From positions 1 to 64,000 of the forward strand of contig NZ_FNHV01000009.1 in assembly GCF_900103585.1 (NCBI RefSeq): a stretch of 64,000 bases of DNA, in the 5' to 3' direction. The notes under the pieces are model-generated. The model was not told where the DNA came from and searched no databases. It was given only the letters and a program-made list of their open reading frames with translations. The DNA is from Streptomyces sp. cf386 (lineage in GTDB: Bacteria > Actinomycetota > Actinomycetes > Streptomycetales > Streptomycetaceae). A program made the translations under genes and the position numbers. Of the stretch, positions 1 through 8,100 are shown one piece after another; within the stretch, counting starts at the first letter, position 1, and every line of letters begins with the position of its first letter.

Positions 1-278
1 CGGTGCAGCACGGCCTCGTGGAGGCGGCCCCAGACGCCGGCTCTCGACCAGATCAGGAACCTGCGGTGGGCGGTCGACTTCGATATGCCGAAGCATGGCG
101 GCAGTTGGCGCCAGGCGCAGCCACTGACCAGGACGTAGATGATGGCCGCAAACAGCGTCTCATCAGGCGTGTCCTGCGTTCCGCCGCCCTGCGGCCGCAC
201 CTTCGGAGGTGGGATCAGCGGCCTCGCGATCTCCCATAAGCCGTCCGGCACGATCCAACTCCACGTTCCCCGCCCCAT
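1..278 (-). CDS. IS5-type (DUF4096) transposase, N-terminal part, cut by the window edge
   Basis: Translating the minus strand from the ATG at 278 gives an open frame to base 1. It begins MGRGTWSWIVPDGLWEIARP and continues through PPPKVRPQGGGTQDTPDETL, AAIIYVLVSGCAWRQLPPCF and KSTAHRRFLIWSRAGVWGRL. This is the characteristic N-terminal DUF4096 block of IS5-group transposases common in Streptomyces, where the DDE catalytic domain follows. Only about 92 codons are inside the window, so intactness cannot be judged. A leucine near residue 15 is encoded by TTA, a rare codon in Streptomyces. The element probably ends around 298-318, where the reverse complement contains an inverted-repeat-like GACCGTGTCC, but the partner end is outside the window. 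The nearby glycan operon ends just inboard of it. Confidence 0.85.
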   Translation of the reverse strand, partial: MGRGTWSWIVPDGLWEIARPLIPPPKVRPQGGGTQDTPDETLFAAIIYVLVSGCAWRQLPPCFGISKSTAHRRFLIWSRAGVWGRLHEAVLH

Positions 279-371
279 ACCGGGTCAACGCCCGCCTCAC
301 CACGTAGGACACGGTCTAAGGGTCGGGCCGTTCTCGGCTACGGGGCAGGCCCCTTCCGGCTACCGGGCAGG

Positions 372-470
372 CCGCCCCGACCACCGGGTCAACTCCCGAC
401 CACCGAGCCGACCGCCCCGACCACCGGGTCAACCCCCGACCACCGAGCCGACCGCCCCGACCACCGGAAC
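372..470. repeat. 40-bp tandem repeat, about 2.5 copies, beside the IS end
   Basis: Units start at 372, 412 and 452 and each begins CCGCCCCGACCACCGG. The period is exactly 40 bp, and units one and two differ at one visible base (ACTCCC against ACCCCC). The array fills the gap between the presumed transposon end and the stop of the first minus-strand gene (470). It encodes nothing recognisable and could be a slippage product or a degenerate terminator region. Confidence 0.8.
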
Positions 471-1093
471 TACCGGACCGCCACCCGCTGCAGCAGCCCC
501 CACGTGAACTCGGCGACCACCTCCCGCCGCACCCCCTCCCCGTCCGGCGCCGTGAACGCCAGCCCCCACCGCGTCGGCGCCGTGCCCTCCAGGGGCCGGG
601 CGGGGGCGAAGGCGCGGGCCGCCTCGTCGACCGTGCAGGACCAGGGGGCGAGGTCGGACAGGGTGCGCAGGGTCGGGCCGGGCGCTCCCGGGGCGCGTAC
701 CAGCCACTCGTTCCAGACGGCGCCGTTCGGGGCGAGCAGTACCTCGAAGCGCAGGTCGGGCCAGAGCGGGACCGGCCACAGCCAGGCCTCGCACTCCAGG
801 TCGCCGACCTTGCGGGTGACGACGGACTCGGGCGCGCCCAGCACCGACCGGTACCGGGAGGCGGCCCCGCGTGCGCGCGGCGAGCGGACCATGGCCTGCC
901 ATCGCTTGTTCGCCTCGCGCATCTCCGCGAGGGAGACGCCCAGTTGACGGCGGGCGTCGTCCACCAGGTCCGGATTGTGGTCGGCCATGCGGCGCAGCAG
1001 CACGAGCTGGAAGTCGCGCGGGGTGAAAGGGCCGACGGGGTTCGTTCCGCCGCTAGCGGGGTGTTTTCCGGGTCCGGAGGGCATGCCGCCCAT
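470..1093 (-). CDS. conserved hypothetical protein, last gene of the envelope-glycan operon
   Basis: A 207-residue soluble-looking protein without signal peptide, membrane segment or a catalytic motif I recognise. The N-terminal third is helical and charged (PRDFQLVLLRRMADHNPDLV). The rest is rich in Trp and beta-prone segments (CEAWLWPVPLWPDLRFEVLL). Its start overlaps the end of the FkbM methyltransferase gene by 41 nt, so it is probably co-translated as the distal gene of the operon. No clear Shine-Dalgarno precedes the ATG at 1093, so an internal start is possible. Function unknown. Confidence 0.6.
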   Translation of the reverse strand: MGGMPSGPGKHPASGGTNPVGPFTPRDFQLVLLRRMADHNPDLVDDARRQLGVSLAEMREANKRWQAMVRSPRARGAASRYRSVLGAPESVVTRKVGDLECEAWLWPVPLWPDLRFEVLLAPNGAVWNEWLVRAPGAPGPTLRTLSDLAPWSCTVDEAARAFAPARPLEGTAPTRWGLAFTAPDGEGVRREVVAEFTWGLLQRVAVR

Positions 1094-1862
1094 CGTCGCC
1101 GATCGGGCGGCGGCCGTCGGGGAGAAAGAGGACTGAGTTGACGTACCGCGGCCCCCGGAAGGGCAGGATCCGACGCAGCAGGCCCTGGGTGACGACGTAC
1201 GAGGTCTCCGCCTGGTGGGCCTCCAGCGGGAAGTGGCTCAGGGGCACCCAGTCGCGGCCGGGCAGCACCCAGCCGTCGTAGCCGAGCAGCGACAGATATG
1301 TCACCACCGGGCCGATCGGCTGGATGCGGGACTCCAGCTCGATGAACAGGGTGGGCCGGTCGCGCGCCAGGATGCCGGTCGCGCCGCGCAGCACCGCGAG
1401 CTCGCTGCCGTCCACGTCGACCTTGACGAACCCGACGTCCTTGAGGCCGAGTTCGTCGAGGGTGACACAGCTGACCGGCAGTGCCGTGGCGTGGATGTCC
1501 CGGCGGACCAGGGAGGACACACCCCGGTCGCCCGCGTCGTGCGGCGGCAGCCAGAGCCGGGCCGCACCGGGGCGTTCGGCCGCCGCGGCCTGCACGATCC
1601 GGACGTTGGGCGGGGCCGTCGCCGCCAGCAGCCGGGCCAGATGGGGAACCGGCTCCACGGTCACCACCCGGCGTGCCCGTCTCGACAGCCGCCGCGTCCA
1701 CGGGCCGTACCACCCGCCGACGTCCACGGCCGTCCCGCACCCGGCGGGGCACAGCTCGGGCAGCCGGGCCAGCTCCGGCTCGAAGCGCGGGTACACGGCC
1801 CGGGCGACGGCGGCGACCAGGCGGGTGGGCAACAGCGGGGCGATGCTCGCGGTCAGGGTCAT
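1053..1862 (-). CDS. FkbM family SAM-dependent methyltransferase
   Basis: The 269 residues carry the class I methyltransferase pattern: motif I VDVGGWYG near residue 47, an acidic post-I residue in VVTVEPV, and the FkbM signature VKVDVDGSELAVLRGA followed by LFIELES. FkbM enzymes O-methylate hydroxyls on sugars and polyketides. In this operon of glycosyltransferase, acyltransferase and other methyltransferases, a role in decorating an envelope glycan is the natural inference. Its ATG overlaps the Trm112-like stop by 4 nt (ATGA at 1859-1862), implying translational coupling. The acceptor cannot be read from sequence. Confidence 0.85.
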   Translation of the reverse strand: MTLTASIAPLLPTRLVAAVARAVYPRFEPELARLPELCPAGCGTAVDVGGWYGPWTRRLSRRARRVVTVEPVPHLARLLAATAPPNVRIVQAAAAERPGAARLWLPPHDAGDRGVSSLVRRDIHATALPVSCVTLDELGLKDVGFVKVDVDGSELAVLRGATGILARDRPTLFIELESRIQPIGPVVTYLSLLGYDGWVLPGRDWVPLSHFPLEAHQAETSYVVTQGLLRRILPFRGPRYVNSVLFLPDGRRPIGDDGRHALRTRKTPR

Positions 1863-2086
1863 GGAGCCATCCGTTTGAGGAGGTCTTCGTGCTCGTCGTC
1901 GGAGACCTGCTCCCCGGAGGCCGGCAGCAGCTGCGGGATGCCGTCGACGATCGGGTAGCGGCGGCGCAGGCGCGGGTTGTACAGCGCCTCGGCCGGGGCC
2001 GCGGTGTCATCCGGCGCGACGAGGTGCAGCGGGCCCTTGTCGAGCGGGCACGCCAGGATCTGCAGCAGGGGGTCGTCGGGTTTCAT
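1859..2086 (-). CDS. Trm112-like small protein
   Basis: 75 residues starting MKPDDPLLQILACPLDKGPL and ending in an acidic, lysine-containing tail. The LACPLDKGPL block, the central YNPRLRRRYPIVDGIPQLLP and the length fit the Trm112/YcaR family. Classical Trm112 proteins activate methyltransferases as a small partner subunit; bacterial copies often sit beside methyltransferase or lipid-modifying genes. Only one Cys is visible, so a complete zinc site is unlikely. The ATG overlaps the transporter stop (ATGA at 2083-2086). Three methyltransferases share the operon, so acting as an accessory subunit for one of them is plausible but is inference. Confidence 0.85.
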   Translation of the reverse strand: MKPDDPLLQILACPLDKGPLHLVAPDDTAAPAEALYNPRLRRRYPIVDGIPQLLPASGEQVSDDEHEDLLKRMAP

Positions 2087-3018
2087 GGTGGTGTCAACTC
2101 CTTGGCACCGATGGGGGGTTGAGGAGAGGGCGGAGGCTCGGGGCGACGGTCGTGGCGCGGCATCGACAGCAGTACGGCGACGGCGAGCGCCGTACCCGCG
2201 ACCCGCAGCGCCAGCCGCAGCGGATCCTCGGGCAGCGATTCGCCGAACGACAGCGTGCCGAGCACGGCCGTGTAGAGGGAGGTCACCGTCGTGCACACCG
2301 GCACGATCAGCGAGGCCCGGCAGCGCTGCAGCGCAGCCTGCGACATGACCAGCCCGAACGCGCCGGTGAACAGGAGGAGATACGGGTACGGGGAGCGCAG
2401 CAGGTCCAGCAGCGCGTCACCGAGCCCACTGGTCGTCAGGTAGCTGGACACCCCTTTGATGGCCAGTGAGCTCACCCCGTACAGCAGCCCCACCGCCACG
2501 CCGTACTCCACACCGGTCGTCGGCAGCCGGTGTCGGTGCCGGGTCCTGCGCTCGGCGGAGTTGTACAGCCACACGCCCGCGGCCAGCGACGGCACGCACA
2601 CCAGCAGGATCAGCGGGTACGGCGCGGCTTGACTGACGGTCTCCGAACCCTCCCGCAGCGACAGCACGACCATCAGCAGGGCGGCGAGGATCGCCCCGAG
2701 CGCGTACCGCTCCCGCCCGCTGGTCTCCTCGCCCAGCAGCCGCGCGGAGAGCAGCACGAGCAGCACGAGACCGGAGACGAAGATGCCCTGCGCGGCGGCG
2801 ATCGGCAGGGTGCGGTAGACGACGAGCTGGGCGCCGAACCCGGCGGCGAGGGCGAGCGAACCGCCGATCCACAGCGGGCTGCCGAGCACCAGCCGCAGCA
2901 GCCGTGCGGGTTGCCGGATGCTCACCTGCGGAAGTGCGGTCAGCGCCCGTTTCTCCAGGACGAAACCGAGGCTGTACAGGGTGTTCGCCAGCAGGGCCGC
3001 GGCCACTCCCCACCACAT
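2083..3018 (-). CDS. EamA/DMT-type integral membrane transporter
   Basis: 311 residues with about nine to ten hydrophobic helices: WWGVAAALLANTLYSLGFVL, a paired second half after residue 170, and a Pro-rich cytoplasmic tail. The YSLGFVLEKRAL start and two-fold internal layout are typical of the drug/metabolite transporter superfamily, which includes carriers and flippases of undecaprenyl-linked sugars. Position between methyltransferase and Trm112-like genes suggests export or flipping of a glycan precursor rather than drug efflux. That is inference from context. The start follows the upstream methyltransferase stop by only 11 nt. Confidence 0.8.
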   Translation of the reverse strand: MWWGVAAALLANTLYSLGFVLEKRALTALPQVSIRQPARLLRLVLGSPLWIGGSLALAAGFGAQLVVYRTLPIAAAQGIFVSGLVLLVLLSARLLGEETSGRERYALGAILAALLMVVLSLREGSETVSQAAPYPLILLVCVPSLAAGVWLYNSAERRTRHRHRLPTTGVEYGVAVGLLYGVSSLAIKGVSSYLTTSGLGDALLDLLRSPYPYLLLFTGAFGLVMSQAALQRCRASLIVPVCTTVTSLYTAVLGTLSFGESLPEDPLRLALRVAGTALAVAVLLSMPRHDRRPEPPPSPQPPIGAKELTPP

Positions 3019-3029
3019 GGTCCACCCCC

Positions 3030-3767
3030 CTAGGTCCGTCGAGCGTGCAGCAGCAGGATCGACGCGAGCGACGGCCGGGCGCAGGCCAGCCGGTCGAGCG
3101 GGCGCAGCGGACGCGGTACGCCGTGGAAGGGCGCGCCCGCGAGGCGTACGACGTCGAAACCGGACGCGGCGACGAACTCCCGCAGCGCACGGGCGGTGTA
3201 GAGCCGCAGATGCCCCACGACCTCCCGCCCCGGCCGCCCGTGGATCGCCCGCAGACTGACCTCCGAGAACACCGGCTGCACCCCGGCCAGCAGCAGGGCG
3301 CGGTTGTACCAGGCGGCCAGGTTCGGGGTGGAGAGCATCAGATGGCCGCCGGGACGCAGCACACGGCGGATCTCGTCCAGCGCGGCGTCCGGGTCGACGA
3401 GGTGCTCGATCACCTCGCTGAACAGCACGGCGTCGGCGGACCCGGTCCGGAACGGCAGCCCGCCGCCGGTGAGTTCACCGCGGACGGCGTACGGGATCCG
3501 GGTGCGGGCCCGCCGCAGGGCGTCCTGCGACCAGTCGATGCCGACGATGCGGTGGCCGGGGAGGAAGGGGGCTGCGGTGGCCGCGGCGGTTCCGTCGCCG
3601 CAGCCGATGTCGAGGATCGTGCCCGTCCGTTCGGCGGACGCCGGCCCCAGGGCCTCGGCGAGCATGCGGGCCTGGCGGCGGCTGCGGGGGGTGCCGGAGG
3701 CGACGGGCACGGCGGGGTTCTCGTAGAAGTCGCGTAGTTCGGGGGGCTTCACAGGGGAAGTCGTCAC
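3030..3767 (-). CDS. class I SAM-dependent methyltransferase (Methyltransf_11 type)
   Basis: 245 residues from a GTG at 3767, chosen because GGAGG lies just upstream and the GTGA overlaps the preceding stop. Motif I is ILDIGCGDGTAAA. It is followed by IVGIDWSQDAL, the DAVLFSEVIEHLVDPDAAL block and LRPGGHLMLSTPNL, the order expected of small-molecule methyltransferases. The last 70 residues form the usual variable acceptor-binding end. Second of three methyltransferases in the operon; likely modifies a sugar or lipid intermediate. A much longer reading in the same frame exists upstream but is antisense-type noise over the acyltransferase gene. Confidence 0.85.
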   Translation of the reverse strand: MTTSPVKPPELRDFYENPAVPVASGTPRSRRQARMLAEALGPASAERTGTILDIGCGDGTAAATAAPFLPGHRIVGIDWSQDALRRARTRIPYAVRGELTGGGLPFRTGSADAVLFSEVIEHLVDPDAALDEIRRVLRPGGHLMLSTPNLAAWYNRALLLAGVQPVFSEVSLRAIHGRPGREVVGHLRLYTARALREFVAASGFDVVRLAGAPFHGVPRPLRPLDRLACARPSLASILLLHARRT

Positions 3768-5152
3768 GGGGTCACCTCCGTGGTGTGCAGATAGTGCTCG
3801 AAGAGGTCCCTCAGGTGGGCGCCGTCGCCATGGCTGAGCAGGGCCCGCGACCAGCGCAGGGCGAGGTGGAGGCGGCCCGCCGTGGAGGCGGTGGTGACGG
3901 TGAGGCCGCGGGGCATCCGTGCGGGCGCCGAGAACCACACGGCGTGCGCGCGGCCGGTCTCCTCGCCGAAGTCCAGGGGGTAAGGGATACGGCCGATGTT
4001 GCTGAGGAGGGTGGTCGAGGTCCAGGGCGCGGCGGCTCTGCGCAGGCCGCGGGTGAGGACGGCACGGACGGCGACGGGGGCCCAGGGGGCGGTGAGGAGG
4101 GAGGCGCCGTGGCCGAGTTGGGGGCGGGGGAGGGACTTCAGGGCGCGGGTGCGGGTGGCCGTGCGGTGCAGGAGGGCGGGCATGTCGGCGGGGGTGTGTG
4201 CCGCCAACTCCCCCGGAGTGAAGGGGACTTCGACCAGTCGGGTGCCGTTGCCGATGGGCATGGTGGCGTCGCGGGGGCGGTCGTCCACGGGCATCGTGAT
4301 GCGGAGGGGGCGGGGGTGGGCGCCGTGCTCCCTGTTCCAGTGGGCGATGGTCAGGGCCGTGGTCACCATGAGCTGGTCGTTGACCGTGTAGGGGGAGCCC
4401 TTGGGGCGGTGGGGGAGGGGGAGTTCGGTGACGAGCATGCCGTTGCCGGGGGAGGGTTCGGGGGCGCCGGGGGCCACACGGGCGGGGGGTGACCAGTTGG
4501 AGGGCATTTCCTCGGTGGCGGGCTGGGCCTCGGTCGTGCGCGTGGGCGGTGCGGCGGGGGAGTTGTCCCTGCCGCTGTAGAGCTCGGCGGCGGTGGCCAG
4601 GACGCGGAGGCAGGCGGGGCCATCGAGGGCGGTGTGGTTGATGGTGAGGAAGAGGACGGTTCCTTGTGCCGTCCGTGGCTGCGGACTGTCGGCTCCGCGC
4701 AGCCGCACACCCACGGCATCGGTCGCCTCGCTCCCCTCGACCGGCCCCGCCCCTTCCACCACCTCCACCCTGATCGGCGGGGACAAGGACAACGGCGGTG
4801 CCTGAGTCAGCGCCCGGGTCCGCGCGTCCCGCAACGCGTCCCGCCCCGGCGCCGGAAAGCTCACCACCTCCACATCCGGCTCCGCCGTCAGCTCCCACTC
4901 GTACCGCCGCCGGTACCACCGCCCCGGCGCCTCCCGCATGAGGATCCGCGGATGCCGACGCAGGGCCTCCGAGAAGGCCGTACGCAGTCGCCACGCATCC
5001 AACGGCCCCGGCAGATGGACCTCGATATGCACCGTCTCCGGCTCCTCCTCCTGGAGGCAGTGCCGGGCGACTTCGTCCACGACGGGGAACGGGACGCGAA
5101 CCGGCGGCCGAAGCGGACCGTCGGCTCGCGCGGGCTGCTGCAGTGCGGTCAT
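3764..5152 (-). CDS. condensation-domain-fold acyltransferase (PapA/CAT superfamily)
   Basis: 462 residues with the fold signature of the chloramphenicol-acetyltransferase/NRPS condensation superfamily. The N-terminal half resembles a PapA-type domain (LRTAFSEALRRHPRILMRE), the catalytic HxxxDG motif reads H173-T-A-L-D177-G178, and the C-terminal half has STTLLSNIGRIPYPLDFGEE, matching the SNxG region. A lone protein without adenylation or carrier domains in a glycan operon is more likely to O-acylate a sugar than to make peptides. The segment around 205-240 is proline-rich and probably a disordered loop. Overlaps the AftD-like stop and the next methyltransferase start by 4 nt each. Confidence 0.75.
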   Translation of the reverse strand: MTALQQPARADGPLRPPVRVPFPVVDEVARHCLQEEEPETVHIEVHLPGPLDAWRLRTAFSEALRRHPRILMREAPGRWYRRRYEWELTAEPDVEVVSFPAPGRDALRDARTRALTQAPPLSLSPPIRVEVVEGAGPVEGSEATDAVGVRLRGADSPQPRTAQGTVLFLTINHTALDGPACLRVLATAAELYSGRDNSPAAPPTRTTEAQPATEEMPSNWSPPARVAPGAPEPSPGNGMLVTELPLPHRPKGSPYTVNDQLMVTTALTIAHWNREHGAHPRPLRITMPVDDRPRDATMPIGNGTRLVEVPFTPGELAAHTPADMPALLHRTATRTRALKSLPRPQLGHGASLLTAPWAPVAVRAVLTRGLRRAAAPWTSTTLLSNIGRIPYPLDFGEETGRAHAVWFSAPARMPRGLTVTTASTAGRLHLALRWSRALLSHGDGAHLRDLFEHYLHTTEVTP

Positions 5153-8100
5153 GTGGCCTCGCCCTTCCCGGCGTCGTCGGACCCCGACGCGTCCTCGGGC
5201 CCGGTCGCCCGGAACCGCGGCTTACGGGGCGCGATCCGCGCGGTCGGCGGATCCGGCACCGGCCCACCGGGGCCGCGGGCGGAGAGGGTCGGCCCCGAGT
5301 CGGGGGGCGGAGTTGTGGGATCGGGGCGCTCGGAGGGCTCGGTCCCCAGCGGACTGCGCCCCCGCTCGCGGTGCGGCAACGGCCGCGTCGGCGCCTCTGG
5401 GGTGCCGAAGCCCGGAACCAGGCCGCCTCCGGCGGCCGACGGCAGCACGGCTGTGGCGCCGGGCCCACCCGCTCCTTGGCCCGGGCCGCCCGCTTCTCCG
5501 GCCGCCCCTTCCCGCTCCCTCACCCCGACCACACCTGCGAACAGCCCGATCAGCGCGAGCAGTTGAGCCGCCCGGCCGAAAGCGCCCTCTCCTGCCCCCA
5601 CCGGCTCCCCGGCCCCGACGGCCGCGGCAACCCCCGCGCCCGCGAGGGCCACCAACGCGATCGGTACGAGCAACGTATGCCGTCGCCACGCCACCACCGC
5701 CAGCGCCGGCACCAGCAGCGCGAACCACCCGGCGATGAACACCGCGACCACCGTCACGGCCACCGTGCCCAGCCACAGACCGGGCAGCGGCGGAGCGGGC
5801 TGCGGCTCGTCGGGGTTCGGGGCGCGACGGCGCCACAGCGCCAGCCCGGCCAGCAGCGCGAGTGCGACCGCGCTGCCGATCAGCCCGCCCTCGTACATCA
5901 CGGCAGGCTCGTACGACAGCTCGACCGTGCCCCCGGCGCCCGCCGGGATCCGCCAGCCCTGCTGCCAGCCGTCCAGCCGTACCGGCGTCAGTTCCTTGCC
6001 GTTCAGCGTGGCGTGCCAGCCGTCGTTGAAGTTCTCGTACGTCGTCAGGTAGCTCGCCGCCCCCGACCCGACGCTCACCGCGCGCCGGTCGCCGAGCCAG
6101 TCCCGTATCTCCAGGTCACGCGCCGCTGTCGAGGCGTCGGCGACCGTGCCGCGCGTGAGTGTCACGTCGGTGAGCGTGAGGGGCCCGGCGTCTCCGCCCT
6201 CGACCTGGTGGTCACCGGCGGTCAGCTGCACCTCGGCGTCGTCGCGACCGCGCTGACAGAGCGTCACCTCGACGCGGCGCCGCTCCACGAGATCCCGTAC
6301 GGTCCCCCGCACACTCGTCTCGTACAGCTCCCCGTCCACCGACACCACCGGCCCGTCCCCGCACGGCAGCGAGAACGTCCGGGTGGCCTTCGGCTTCGGG
6401 GTCCGGTACTGGTCGAGGGCCGGGAAGTAGGCCTCGGTCAGGCCGACGGGCAGTTGCAGATCCTCGCCCACCATCGGGTTGTAGAGGGTCAGGGGCGCCG
6501 TCTGGGTGATCGTGATGTCCAGGCGGTCGGTGGTGATCGGCGGGAAGCGGACGATGCCGTTCTCGTCGACGCCCGCGATCGCCGCGCCGTCCGGGGAGCT
6601 GATGTGCACCTCGGTCGGACGGGTGGACAGCCCGCCGGCCGGCGCGAGCACGACCTCCCCCACCGCCTGCTTTCCGGGCCAGCTCAGGTGGATCGTGGGC
6701 CGGTCGCCCGCGATCCACGCCGTGGTCAGGTCGCCGTCGGTGAGGTTGCGCGGCGACAGACCGGCCCCCAGCCGTGCCGTGGAGTCGGCGGTCGCGACGA
6801 TCCGGTTCTGCTGGTCCGGCGCCACCTCGTACAGCAGCTTGTCCAGCTCCTCGCCCGGCACCGGTATCGCGCTCGCCCGGATCTCGTACGTCCCCGCGGT
6901 GGACGTCGTGAAGCGCCGGTGCAGGCCCGCCTCCGTGCCCGTCGGGGACAACCCGGTGGGGTCGGCCGTACGGGACAGCGAGACGATCTCGGCGCCGGCG
7001 CCCGTCCCCTTGGTGTCGGTGGGCAGCCGCAGCAGCCGGGTCACCTGCACGTCCGGCAGATCGATCTCGGAGAAGCCGGCGCCGGTCAGTCCGGCCCGCC
7101 GGGACACGGTGTCCGTGATCGTCAGCTTCATCCAACCGGTCTCGCCCGCAGGCGCCTTGACGGTCTGCGCACTGCCGTCCGGCCGCAGGAAGGAGCTCAC
7201 CGCCCCCTTCTCCGTCTCCACCCGCACCCGCGTTGGTGCCTCCCGCACACCCTCCTGGGGCAGCGGCGTCACCTTGAACGACGACGGCATGTCGTACGAC
7301 CCGCCCGCGAACGCGATCCGCAGCCACTCCCCGTCCGGTGACCCCTCCGAGCCCTCGGTCCAGGCCGTGTCCGGGTTGCCGTCGAAGGCGTTCACCGGAT
7401 CGAACTGCGGCAGATGGAAGAGCCAGCTGCCGTACGACGACGCCGTCACCGACCGCGCCCCGCGCAGCTCGGCCACCGTCTGGTGGTCGAGGCCGCTGGT
7501 GGGCAGGATCTGGTGCGGACTCTCGCCCGCGTCCTGGGCGGCGTCGGGCGCATTGCGCTCATCGCGGGTGTACGTGTACGAGGTGTTGGCGTTGATCAGC
7601 CCGAACCGCGTGTCCGCGCGCCGCAGCCCGTCACCGACGACCTGCACCGAGGGCGAGCCAAGACCCGGATGGTTGTCGCCGGTCAACACGGTTGCCCGGC
7701 CGCGCAGTTCGGACGCCAGCGGCAGCAGCGACTCCGGCCCGCCGGAGACTACGGCCGTGTCGGCGACCGGCTGCAGCCCGGCCTGGTGCGGGCGCGGCAC
7801 GTCCTCGCCCACCGGCTTGTAGATCTCCACCGCCCGCTGCTGCGGATACAGCCCCTCCACCTGGAGCGGGGTGTCCGGGGCGATCGTCCCGATGGTCGAA
7901 GTGGGCCCCAGACCGGTGACCCGCTCGTACCCGGACTGTTCCAGGGTCCGCTTCACCGTGGTCGTGGGGACCTGCCCGATCTGGTCGGGATCGAGGTCGT
8001 TGCGGACGACGACGTAGTAGATGCCCGCTCTGCTCAAGTAGTCCGCCAGCCCCGGCACTTGGCCACCACTCACCAGCGCCTGCTCGACGGCGTCCATGGC

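Noticed and set aside
372..470. CRISPR array suggested by regular 40-bp repeats
   Set aside because: Units are contiguous without unique spacers, only 2.5 copies and no cas genes.
3764..5152. Nonribosomal peptide synthetase cluster suggested by the condensation-fold protein
   Set aside because: No adenylation or carrier domains anywhere near; neighbours are glycosyl- and methyltransferases.
5143..7341. A 732-codon plus-strand frame inside the AftD-like gene
   Set aside because: Arg/Pro/Gln-rich translation without motifs, antisense to conserved GT-C and discoidin segments.
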